6,650 nt of DNA from G039029935 sp039029935 (GCA_039029935.1 JBCCFC010000778.1:1-6650), one strand, 5' to 3'. Counted from the stretch's first letter, positions 1 through 5,586 are shown. Made by a program: numbers and translations. The notes: generated by a model not told the origin, from the sequence alone.

Positions 1-130
1 ACCGATGAGACGACTCTGGCGTTGTGTGCCAATAGGTAAAGACGCCAGTGAGATCAGTGGTGTCAAGCAGATTGTCAGCAGCCACCTCGTCCGCTTTGTA
101 CAGAAAGAATATCTGGTCTGTTTCGCGGCA
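1..130 (-). pseudogene. unidentified gene fragment inside the inverted repeat
   Basis: On the minus strand the frame after an in-frame TAA (131-133) stays open to the window edge. It reads CRETDQIFFLYKADEV, then AADNLLDTTDLTGVFTYWHT, then TPESSHR. The plus-strand frame across the right arm repeats everything from YKADEV onward (170-268), then runs on to a stop at 292. Composition (alternating hydrophobic and acidic residues, no low complexity) looks like real protein, but there is no ATG at the upstream end, so this is a fragment or part of a gene lying left of the window. I do not recognise the family. Confidence 0.35.
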
Positions 131-269
131 TTAGTAAATGTGAAGAAATAGATATGACAAGACTTTCCGTACAAAGCGGACGAGGTGGCTGCTGACAATC
201 TGCTTGACACCACTGATCTCACTGGCGTCTTTACCTATTGGCACACAACGCCAGAGTCGTCTCATCGGT
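1..269. repeat. 100-bp perfect inverted repeat with 69-bp spacer
   Basis: Bases 1-100 are the exact reverse complement of 170-269, with no mismatch found; 101-169 is a unique spacer. The left arm begins at the first base of the window, so the true repeat may be longer. On the right the identity stops at 269, where a REP-like motif begins (catcggtctaca at 263-274). Both arms carry the same open frame reading outward (see the gene-fragment entry). A perfect palindrome this size at a sequence edge can be a real duplicated-inverted fragment of a mobile element, or a fold-back chimera from amplification or assembly; the sequence alone cannot decide. Confidence 0.9.
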
Positions 270-293
270 CTACATTTCGCAGCGACTAAAGCC
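263..293 (+). repeat. REP-like repeat motif, copy 1
   Basis: This stretch contains catcggtctaca (263-274), CGCAG (279-283) and CTAAAGCC (286-293). The same three words in the same order occur at 1064-1095, again at the edge of a gene fragment. The first 12 bases are identical in both places. It sits exactly where the right arm of the 100-bp inverted repeat ends. I infer a dispersed short element of the kind mobilised by REP-associated Y1 transposases, one of which lies in this window. The stretch from here to 449 contains no gene I can support. Confidence 0.45.
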
Positions 294-449
294 AAAGTCA
301 ACGTGTCCTTACCACAGAGCAAGTGTAGCATTGAGCAGCGTTTGATGGAATGGATTTTCGGGACGAATGATGGTACTTTTTGGCCGAAACCGTGGTGACA
401 CCGATAATAGCGTGGCGCTGGTTTCATTTATGATCTGGCATTGATGGGA

Positions 450-467
450 TTTGTAGGACGCTTTAGC
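450..467 (-). repeat. possible third REP-like motif at the antitoxin 5' edge
   Basis: On the minus strand it reads gctaaagcgtcctacaaa, using the words CTAAAGC and CTACAAA that also occur at 1071-1094, but in the opposite order. It ends three bases before the ATG of the antitoxin remnant, consistent with insertion of a repeat that removed the antitoxin N-terminus. The similarity is short, so this is tentative. Confidence 0.25.
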
Positions 468-469
468 AA

Positions 470-571
470 ATGGTTACACAACAATTCCAAGATGAGCCTG
501 ATTTCATTGATCAGATTATGGAGGAGGCCATGCAAGCACGAGCAACGAGGACAGCGCGTGACATCCTATGA
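470..571 (+). pseudogene. antitoxin remnant of a VapBC-type pair
   Basis: This 33-residue ORF starts MVTQQFQDEPDFIDQIMEEA and ends QARATRTARDIL. Its TGA overlaps the ATG of the toxin remnant (ATGA at 568-571), the tight coupling typical of type II toxin-antitoxin operons. It is acidic at the front and basic at the end, like an antitoxin tail. At 33 residues it is much shorter than usual antitoxins (about 70-90), an in-frame TAG lies two codons upstream, and a repeat-like motif abuts the start, so it is probably the C-terminal part of a truncated gene. No Shine-Dalgarno sequence is visible. The role is inferred mainly from the neighbour. Confidence 0.5.
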
Positions 572-690
572 ACAAAACCTTATTGGATATCGATATTTTC
601 TCCGAAATTCTCAAACAGAAACATGCCCAAGTTCCAGCAACATCCAAACAGTATTTTCAAGAATTTGGCGTTTACACGTTTTCGACTGAT
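568..690 (+). pseudogene. vapC: truncated VapC-like PIN-domain toxin
   Basis: VapC toxins are Mg-dependent endoribonucleases of the PIN fold that cut tRNA or rRNA. The frame begins MNKTLLDIDIFSEILK and continues to EFGVYTFST at residues 32-40. This matches the family N-terminus (LLDTDIFSEILK, then FGxYTxST). The first PIN aspartate is present as D7, although the following Thr is Ile here. Similarity stops at about residue 40 (base 687). The frame then runs as unrelated sequence to 882, through DNA that encodes hsdR on the other strand. The later acidic residues of the active site are missing, so it cannot be a working nuclease. It overlaps the antitoxin remnant by four bases. Confidence 0.7.
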
Positions 691-715
691 TTAGTTAGCA
701 AGAAGGTTTTCCTTA

Positions 716-729
716 GTACGTCAACGTAC
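716..729. repeat. short palindrome at the vapC/hsdR boundary
   Basis: GTACGT-CA-ACGTAC is a perfect 6-bp inverted repeat with a 2-base centre. It lies between the last vapC-like codon (687) and the hsdR stop (735-737 on the minus strand). It could be a relic hairpin at the end of the former hsdR gene; there is no clear T-run, so a terminator role is weak. Confidence 0.4.
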
Positions 730-734
730 GTTTA

Positions 735-1070
735 TCACAGCTCCCCCTGCCCGCCCTGCAAAATCTCCAGCACCAATTGCTGGAACCTTTCCTGCACGGT
801 TTTGCTGTTCAGTTATTGCATCATCTGGTGGCTGTTGGCTTCGTTGGCGTCAATGACGGCATCGTCGACCGCATCCGGGTAGTTGCCGAGCATGGCTTGG
901 GCGGGTGCGTTGTTGGTGACTTCGCTCATGACGCGCTCGTTCTCGCGGACCTTATCAGCGGTGGTGTGGGCGTAGTTGATGAGATCGGTGTCCGTCAGAC
1001 CCTCCGTATCAAAGAGCTCATTTAGCTGCGCAATGAGCTGCGAGAGCCGTCCGAGGCTGAAGCCATCGGT
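735..1070 (-). pseudogene. hsdR: C-terminal remnant of type I restriction subunit HsdR
   Basis: HsdR is the ATP-dependent translocase and nuclease subunit of type I restriction enzymes; this is only its extreme C-terminus. The frame reads DGFSLGRLSQLIAQLNELFD, then TEGLTDTDLINYA, VRENERVMSEVTNNAPAQAM and LGNYPDAVDDAVIDANEA. These features (long helical region, GLTD, AMLG, AVDDAVID) match the HsdR tail as I know it. An in-frame TAA at 813-815 follows NSHQMMQ. After it the same frame continues LNSKTVQERFQQLVLEILQ to TGA at 735-737, so the TAA is an internal nonsense mutation. At the 5' side the frame breaks at a TAG (1071-1073) inside a REP-like motif. The motor and nuclease domains are absent. 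Confidence 0.75.
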
Positions 1071-1105
1071 CTACAAAACAACGCAGGCTAAAGCCCGCTT
1101 TAGGT
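1064..1105 (+). repeat. REP-like repeat motif, copy 2, with hairpin
   Basis: It starts with the same 12 bases (catcggtctaca) as the motif at 263, then CGCAGG and CTAAAGCC. Bases 1088-1094 and 1097-1103 form a perfect inverted repeat, CTAAAGC-CC-GCTTTAG. It lies between the hsdR breakpoint and the 3' end of the Y1 transposase remnant, the usual place for an end of a REP-associated element. It is therefore the best candidate for one terminus of the inserted element. Confidence 0.5.
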
Positions 1106-1112
1106 GGGGCGT

Positions 1113-1553
1113 TTATAATGGATCGCCGAGTGAAAACATTTCCGTCCACCATTGATCTTGATTTGTTGCATACCAGCCACCTGTCTCACGGATCATTTTG
1201 ACGCCGCCATCATCAGTCCGTTCAAGGATAGGAATTAGCTGCTGGTCTGCATGATGCTGTTTTTGATTTTCGACATAGGCAATAACATTGGGCAAGCGCT
1301 TGCGATCAAAGGAAAAAATCCCGTATTCATTCTGCCAGTAAATTTTATCCTCATCGCTACGCTCTTTATTATATTTAGCCGTTGCCACACCTTTGATCTG
1401 TCCAACAAATGTTGAAACAGCAATTCGTGGCGGTATTGCTGTCACCACATGGACATGATCTTCAATTCCATTTATCGAAAAGACCGTCCCGCCCAATCCA
1501 ATCGCTTTCGTCTGTATGAAATTGTAGATTTCTGGCTCTGCTGACGGCGTAAT
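1113..1553 (-). pseudogene. IS200-like / REP-associated Y1 transposase, 5'-truncated
   Basis: This is a single-strand HUH-type transposase of the Y1 (Transposase IS200-like) family. Reading from the hsdM junction, the frame gives ITPSAEPEIYNFIQTKAIGL, then GGTVFSINGIEDHVHVV, and later YWQNEYGIFSFDRKRLPNVI with AYVENQKQHH. The HUH motif is HVH in EDHVHV, and the likely catalytic tyrosine is in AYVENQKQHH. The end (GDPL, stop 1113-1115) looks natural. The usual start, roughly 20 residues with the first beta-strand (family pattern YHxVWxTK), is missing and replaced by hsdM sequence; the first internal ATG, at 1496, would cost a further 19 residues. Key catalytic residues survive, but the protein is probably inactive. 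It occupies the deleted middle of a type I RM locus. Confidence 0.8.
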
Positions 1554-1554
1554 C

Positions 1555-2263
1555 CATGACAGCCTTGGGGTTCAGCTCGTGGACATACTCCATGCCACTG
1601 GAGAGAAAGCCACCCGTCCCCGCAGTGGGATCATAGATGGTGCGGATGATGCCTTTGTCGGTCAGGGCCTCGTCATCCTCCATAAAGACCAGCGACGTGG
1701 TCAGATGCACGATGTCGCGGGCGTAAAGTGCTAACCTGCGGTCTCGTTGGAGCTTTCGGCAAAGCGGCGAATCAGCTCCTCAAAGACCAGCCCCATATCA
1801 TGCGCTGAGATGACCTCGGGATTCAGATCCATCGTAGCCACCTTCTGCACAATCTGGAAGAGCAGGTTGGCTTCATCAAGCTGGGCCACAAACTCGGCAA
1901 ACTTAAAGTGCTCGAAAATCTCCCGTGCGTCGGTGGAGAAGTTATCCACGTAGTTGTCCAGATTGCTCTTGATGTCCGCACTGCCCAGCTTGGAGAGATC
2001 CATAGGCGATGTGTTGTAGAAGGAATGCCCGCGGCCCGCAGCAGCAGCTTTTAGCGCGCGTCCGCTCCCAGCGCGGGCATGAACTGAAGTGTTTCGGCCT
2101 GTGCCAGCACCCGGGGCTTGCTCTTTGCCAACACACACTCCAAGCGGCGCAGAATCGTAAAGGGCAGAATCACCCGTCCATATTGCGATTGTTTAAAGTC
2201 ACCGCGCAACAAGTCAGCCAGAGACCAAATATAAGCTGCGGTTTGAGAAAAGTTGGTTGTCAT
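1555..2263 (-). pseudogene. hsdM: N-terminal remnant of type I methyltransferase subunit HsdM
   Basis: HsdM is the adenine-N6 DNA methyltransferase subunit of type I RM systems. The start MTTNFSQTAAYIWSLADLLR with LPFTILRRLECVL is the classic HsdM N-terminus. Later come SFYNTSPMDLSKL, DLNPEVISAHDMGLVFEELI, and the SAM-binding motif I in YDPTAGTGGFL. Damage seen: a TAA at 2051-2053 after residue 70 (GADAR*KLLL); a one-base deletion near 2028 that shifts the frame before HSFYN; a TAG at 1731-1733 where ETAGEHFTP is expected to carry Glu; and a one-base deletion near 1718-1722 before RDIVHL. Homology then stops abruptly after NPKAVM at about 1555, where a transposase fragment begins, so the catalytic NPPF/Y motif is lost. 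It is non-functional if the sequence is accurate. Confidence 0.85.
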
Positions 2264-2478
2264 AGGTTACATGGTTCTACTGTTGTCTGTTGAAATTTCT
2301 GGTTTATGCCATCGAATAAAAATTGACCGAAAACAGCGGTTATTGTACAAGAGTCACATGAAGATTCAAAATAGCGATAATGTTCAGTCCATCATTGGTG
2401 TAAACTTAAGTAGTATGGAGGTATTCAGTAGTCAGTATTCAGTGCCAGAGTACCGACTGCTGAATACCTGCTTGCCAA
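2264..2478. other. intergenic gap between hsdM remnant and hupE
   Basis: I see no gene here. The hsdM start has no clear Shine-Dalgarno sequence upstream and no convincing sigma-70 promoter. The only structure is the inverted repeat at 2419-2469. Confidence 0.5.
2419..2469. repeat. 15-bp inverted repeat downstream of hupE
   Basis: AGGTATTCAGTAGTC (2419-2433) pairs with GACTGCTGAATACCT (2455-2469), with one mismatch. On the plus strand that mismatch would be a G-U pair. The loop repeats the word GTATTCAG. It starts 10 bases past the hupE stop, so it could act as a terminator or 3'-end stabiliser, although no T-run follows. The repeated TATTCAG words suggest a dispersed simple intergenic repeat. 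Confidence 0.5.
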
Positions 2479-3561
2479 TTAGAATGGAATACGCTCTAGT
2501 GCCCAGTACAAACCGATACAGAAAATGGCGATGCTGGCGGCATTGCGAATCGCAACGTGATATCGTGATTTACTGGCGAGCCATAACGCCACAAACCCAA
2601 GTAGCGCAATGGAAAGATGAGTCAACTCGACACCGACCGTTATGGCAATCAAGGCGGAACCCCACTGTTGCAGGCTACCCAGCGAGGCGGTCATGGCTTG
2701 CCCAAATCCAAGCCCATGAACGAGTCCCAGCAATGCCGCCATCCACCAAACATCGACCGTGATATCGAAGAGATAAATCCCTGCGACAATGGTAATTGAG
2801 GCTGCAATGGTTGCCTCGATTAGCCATGCAGGAACGGGTGGCTCAAAGCCAAAGGCAACTGCCGCCAGCGTGACGGTGTGTGCTAACGTAAAGGCGGTCA
2901 ATGGTCCAAGAAGTTGGCGTAGTCCAGTGGTTGCCAACACCATTGCCAAGACAAAGAGAATGTGGTCATAGCCAGTTAAGACATGCTCAACGCCCGAAAG
3001 CCAGATGGCGTTGCCTGATGCTGTAGGCACCCCTTCGCCACGTAAACGAATGGTGGTTTGCTCTGAATTAAAATTTCCTTCAATGATCTCATCCGTTGCT
3101 TTATCTCGCATCAAGAAGTCGATGCTCTCTTCATCCGAACCAAATAGGGTATACTCAACCTCAATACTCTTTGGTGCAGTCGGCCACACAGCCAACGCGG
3201 AAATATGCACAAAACTAACTGGCACGTTGTCCACGATACCCAAGACCTCATTATCAGGCACAGCCACATCTATATTCAGCATGGTCGCGGCTGTCCCCGC
3301 CTCATTCCGTAGCACCACCCGCTCCTGAATAAAGGCATGGATCGCATCCTGATGTTTGTCAATCTCGGCTGCGGACAACAGCCCATCGCCATTATCGTCC
3401 GCAAAGGGGAACGCACCGGCGTAGGGTGCAACCAATATACCAGCATTCATGTCGTCAATGAGGATGCTCATCTGCCCTGCTTCGACACCATGTGCAGAGG
3501 CGGTGTGTACCTGACCCAAACTAAGCCACAATACCAGCATCAAAAACCAAATACGTTTCAT
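2479..3561 (-). CDS. HupE/UreJ_2-family membrane protein with EF-hand loop
   Basis: This 360-residue protein is predicted to sit in the cytoplasmic membrane. The start at 3561 is preferred over an ATG at 3600. It puts AAGGA 11 bases upstream and gives a signal peptide, MKRIWFLMLVLWLSLGQVHT, cleaved near ASA-HG at residues 21-25. Residues 25-180 form an exported domain containing a textbook 12-residue EF-hand loop at 55-66 (DDNGDGLLSAAE). Residues 184-355 form several membrane helices with the family signature: GVEH (H193), TGYDHILF (D199, H200), LAHTVTL (H228), GLVHGLGF (H282) and GVELTH (E312, H315). HupE/UreJ relatives move or handle nickel or other metals; this subfamily has no settled function. 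No urease or hydrogenase gene is nearby. The gene stands alone and faces away from the VOC gene. Confidence 0.85.
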   Translation of the reverse strand: MKRIWFLMLVLWLSLGQVHTASAHGVEAGQMSILIDDMNAGILVAPYAGAFPFADDNGDGLLSAAEIDKHQDAIHAFIQERVVLRNEAGTAATMLNIDVAVPDNEVLGIVDNVPVSFVHISALAVWPTAPKSIEVEYTLFGSDEESIDFLMRDKATDEIIEGNFNSEQTTIRLRGEGVPTASGNAIWLSGVEHVLTGYDHILFVLAMVLATTGLRQLLGPLTAFTLAHTVTLAAVAFGFEPPVPAWLIEATIAASITIVAGIYLFDITVDVWWMAALLGLVHGLGFGQAMTASLGSLQQWGSALIAITVGVELTHLSIALLGFVALWLASKSRYHVAIRNAASIAIFCIGLYWALERIPF

Positions 3562-3613
3562 GTCAAAACCCGTCCTTATGGATTGCACTATCCGTTGCAT
3601 TGTTCGTATTTAC

Positions 3614-3619
3614 ACTATA
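3614..3619 (-). promoter_or_regulatory. possible -10 element for hupE
   Basis: TATAGT on the minus strand, 52 bases upstream of the chosen start, fits a -10 hexamer. No good -35 is visible at 16-18 bases, so the call is weak. Confidence 0.25.
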
Positions 3620-3704
3620 GTTGCGAATCTACAATACTCGTAGTCTACTCCCTTTTCTGCGCATGGGCTAGTGCGTACAATAATGAGTGGACTATGTTTT
3701 TGTG

Positions 3705-3769
3705 CATGGGGACCCATGACAGATGTCAGGGGCTCGCAGAGTGGCAATACGCTCGACGTTGGTGCGAGC
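3705..3769. repeat. cluster of three palindromes
   Basis: Three adjacent inverted repeats are present: CATGGG-GA-CCCATG (3705-3718), TGACA-GA-TGTCA (3717-3728, overlapping the first), and GCTCGCA (3732-3738) paired with TGCGAGC (3763-3769) over a 24-base loop. The first two share the same GA centre. They could be operators for a dimeric regulator or part of a structured RNA; no gene-start context selects between these. Confidence 0.45.
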
Positions 3770-3903
3770 AACGATGCTCCAGTCATGAGTTGTGAAAGAT
3801 CATGCATTGTAGATAGATTGAGGACGCAGAGTGCCATTCACCAGCAATGCAGGAACATGATGAACTGGACATGCACGTATGAAGAGTAAATTGTGTCCAA
3901 AAT

Positions 3904-3920
3904 CAAGAGACCTGCCAGAT
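3904..3920 (+). repeat. half copy of the 4890-4923 terminator
   Basis: caagagacctgccagat is identical over 17 bases to 4892-4908, the left arm and centre of a perfect hairpin. Here the right arm is absent (tgaag follows instead of ggcag), so it cannot fold. It looks like a decayed copy of a dispersed terminator-type repeat. Confidence 0.6.
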
Positions 3921-3973
3921 TGAAGACATCGGTTTGGTGGCGCAGTTTTTGGCGGTGACGTTTTAAATCTGAT

Positions 3974-4001
3974 TTGCCAAAACAATAAAAGTCTATAGAA
4001 T
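3974..4001 (+). promoter_or_regulatory. candidate sigma-70 promoter for the VOC gene
   Basis: TTGCCA (3974-3979) and TAGAAT (3996-4001), each one base off consensus, are separated by 16 bases. Transcription would begin near 4008 and give a leader of about 100 bases. Confidence 0.45.
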
Positions 4002-4027
4002 TTGGGTACGATAACACAATTTAGGGT

Positions 4028-4074
4028 TGCCGATTACCATGCTAGGGAATCATTCAGCCTATGGTTAGTCGGCA
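4028..4074 (+). promoter_or_regulatory. stem-loop in the VOC gene leader
   Basis: TGCCGA (4028-4033) pairs with TCGGCA (4069-4074). After a small internal loop, CCAT (4037-4040) pairs with ATGG (4061-4064), and inside that AGG with CCT. It lies between the candidate promoter and the ribosome binding site, so it would be transcribed. I do not recognise it as a known riboswitch. Confidence 0.35.
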
Positions 4075-4107
4075 CGCCTCGTCTATCACAAACAAGGATG
4101 TTCGTCC

Positions 4108-4857
4108 ATGACCAAAATTTCAAGGATATTGTTACGCAGTCGGAATCCAAAGGCGCAGCAGAAGTTTTATTCGGAGACTCTCAGCATGCCTATCCATGAG
4201 GATGGCAGTGTCGGTTATGGCGAACAGGAGGCTCGACTGCTCTTTCTACCGACTGACGCCTCGTATCAGCCATCGCCAACTGACCTTTACTGGAAAATCG
4301 CTCTTGCCGTGCCAAATATCGAGCTAGCCTGCCAGCAATTGATAGAACGGGGTGTGGCTGTCGACCCTCCTCACCAATTCAAGGACATCGGGTATCTCGC
4401 TCACTTTAGAGACCCTCAAGGGTTTACAATCGAGCTTATCGAACACTGGTTTCAGGGTAATCGGCCAGAGGAGCAACTTGACAACCGTCTTTTAGGTGGC
4501 GGAGCGTGCTTGAATTTGCTGACGCTTAGAACGGTAGATATCGGAGCCGTTCAGGATACTTGCGAGCGCTGGGGAATGGTTCCACTTTCGATTCAGCCCG
4601 TAGATGACTATGAATTTACACTGTATTTCTTTGCATTCACCGATGACAGACCACCCAATACAGACCTGTATTCAGTCGAGAACAGAGAGTGGCTCTATCA
4701 AAGAAACTATACGGTCTTGGAAGTGCAGCATTTACATGATGAAGAAGCCATTGTTTGTTTAGATGAGAACAACGCCGGTTACAAGGGTACGGTGTTGTCT
4801 GGCGCACACCAACGACTTCAAAACCAGCAATTACGGATTTGGACTGAGAGCGCGTAA
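4108..4857 (+). CDS. two-domain VOC (glyoxalase-fold) protein
   Basis: This 249-residue, probably cytosolic protein belongs to the vicinal oxygen chelate superfamily (glyoxalase I, ring-cleavage dioxygenases, bleomycin-resistance proteins). Domain 1 (about 3-115) shows the VOC pattern: ISRILLRSRNPKAQQKFYSE, then WKIALAVPNIELACQQLIER, then RDPQGFTIELIEHW. Domain 2 (about 133-235) repeats it: LLTLRTVDIGAVQDTCERWG, then FTLYFFAFTDDRPP, then YTVLEVQHLHDEE. Aligned by eye to E. coli GloA, the C-terminal Glu ligand is kept (E109, and E205 in domain 2). The first His is Arg (R6), the second His is Lys (K63), and the middle Glu position is not Glu. Classical metal-dependent glyoxalase I activity is therefore doubtful; substrate unknown. 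AAGGA (4094-4098) lies 9 bases before the ATG. The gene is monocistronic and ends at a strong hairpin. Confidence 0.8.
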   Translation: MTKISRILLRSRNPKAQQKFYSETLSMPIHEDGSVGYGEQEARLLFLPTDASYQPSPTDLYWKIALAVPNIELACQQLIERGVAVDPPHQFKDIGYLAHFRDPQGFTIELIEHWFQGNRPEEQLDNRLLGGGACLNLLTLRTVDIGAVQDTCERWGMVPLSIQPVDDYEFTLYFFAFTDDRPPNTDLYSVENREWLYQRNYTVLEVQHLHDEEAIVCLDENNAGYKGTVLSGAHQRLQNQQLRIWTESA

Positions 4858-4889
4858 ACTTAATTCCCTGTAGGTGACATCTCCATAAA

Positions 4890-4923
4890 TACAAGAGACC
4901 TGCCAGATGGCAGGTCTCTTGTA
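4890..4923. terminator. bidirectional hairpin between convergent genes
   Basis: A perfect 16-bp stem with a GA centre: 4890-4905 pairs with 4908-4923 (core CAAGAGACCTGCCA). It lies 33 bases after the VOC stop and 47 bases after the end of the minus-strand secreted-protein gene. T-rich tracts on either side are weak, but placement and stability favour termination in both directions. Half of it recurs at 3904-3920. Confidence 0.75.
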
Positions 4924-4970
4924 AGACAGTTGATTCAGTTCAGTAGGAAAGTCAGAAGTTTGTTACCGTA

Positions 4971-5435
4971 TTAGTTCTGTACCAGTGGCAAGAACGTGGT
5001 GAAAGTCTGCGCTGGATATTCGTTCATTTCCAAGTCAGCGTCTGCTGTGCTAACACCAAAGTCGAAAGCCGCTGCGCCACCCAATTCGCTAACCTCAACG
5101 ACGTGTGTGTCGGTCATGGTCTCTGCTGTCTCGGCCCACACTGCATAGCGTCCGAATGGAACTTCGTTCATCATGTAAACGCCGTTGGCATCGCTTGTTG
5201 TCGTGAAGACTTCACGTGTTTCCAAGTTCTGCATGAAAACTGTGGCATTTGGCAGTGCAACTTCGTTCAGTTCCTGTACGTTGTTGCCATTCTCATCTGC
5301 CCAGATTGTGCCGCTGACGAAGCTTGTTGCATCGCTGTTGGCGAAGGCGGCTGTTGCGCCGAAAACCTGTGTCAGGATGATAATGATTGCGATTGCTGTT
5401 AATTTGATTGTGCTTGTGAAATTTGATACTGTCAT
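4971..5435 (-). CDS. small secreted protein with SdrD_B-like domain and FLPLV tail
   Basis: This is a 154-residue exported protein. The start at 5435 is chosen over 5531 because it is preceded by AGGAAAG at a good distance and opens directly with a signal peptide: MTVSNFTSTIKLTAIAIIII, cleaved near AFA-NS at residues 30-34. Residues 39-100 resemble a single SdrD_B/carboxypeptidase-regulatory-like beta-sandwich: VSGTIWADENGNNVQELNE (acidic DxNxN Ca-type loop at 47-51), LPNATVFMQN, TTSDANGVYMMNEVPFGRYA. Such domains are structural or adhesive extracellular modules. The C-terminus TFTTFLPLVQN resembles tails I remember on Chloroflexota exported proteins, possibly a sorting signal. A single domain is unusually short for this class. 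No partner gene is adjacent. Confidence 0.75.
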   Translation of the reverse strand: MTVSNFTSTIKLTAIAIIIILTQVFGATAAFANSDATSFVSGTIWADENGNNVQELNEVALPNATVFMQNLETREVFTTTSDANGVYMMNEVPFGRYAVWAETAETMTDTHVVEVSELGGAAAFDFGVSTADADLEMNEYPAQTFTTFLPLVQN

Positions 5436-5484
5436 TTGAACTTTCCTACCTTTTTGAACTTTTTGAAATCGTTTGTCTGATTTC

Positions 5485-5512
5485 AGTATAGCATGACAAT
5501 TGCTGTTTGAAA
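5485..5512 (-). promoter_or_regulatory. promoter of the secreted-protein gene
   Basis: On the minus strand TATACT (5485-5490) is preceded by TGC, giving an extended -10. TTTCAA (5507-5512) lies 16 bases upstream as a moderate -35. The leader would be about 45 bases and includes the AGGAAAG site. Confidence 0.55.
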
Positions 5513-5586
5513 CTGTTAGAAAGCTGTTCAAAGGAGAGGCGTCGAAGGGTTGGTAGCATGACCGAATAACTCTCCAATTTTGGGTA

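Larger units (their letters stand above)
3562..4107. other. gene-poor gap between hupE and the VOC gene
   Basis: Short open frames exist on both strands, but none has a recognisable domain, a good ribosome binding site or protein-like composition. The gap holds a palindrome cluster (3705-3769), a partial copy of the terminator sequence found at 4892 (3904-3920), a candidate promoter (3974-4001) and a leader hairpin (4028-4074). Confidence 0.5.

Noticed and set aside
131..427. 98-residue minus-strand open frame
   Set aside because: It runs antisense through the right arm of the inverted repeat; the other frame of the repeat looks more protein-like, and this one has no recognisable domain or ribosome binding site.
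777..1025. 82-residue plus-strand open frame
   Set aside because: It is the antisense shadow of the hsdR remnant, whose minus-strand translation matches HsdR.
1113..1496. Intact transposase starting at the ATG at 1496
   Set aside because: In-frame homology (ITPSAEPEIYNFIQTKA) continues upstream of that ATG to the hsdM junction, so this is a truncated gene rather than a complete short one.
2253..2762. 169-residue plus-strand open frame
   Set aside because: It overlaps the hupE 3' end antisense; the composition is rich in Arg, Trp and Cys without a domain, while hupE is clearly the real gene.
3337..3795. 152-residue plus-strand open frame
   Set aside because: It is antisense to the hupE signal peptide and EF-hand region, with no domain and no ribosome binding site.
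3610..3889. Short overlapping ORFs on both strands in the hupE-VOC gap
   Set aside because: They are Cys/Met/Ser-rich with no domain, no Shine-Dalgarno sequence and no coding asymmetry; treated as non-coding.
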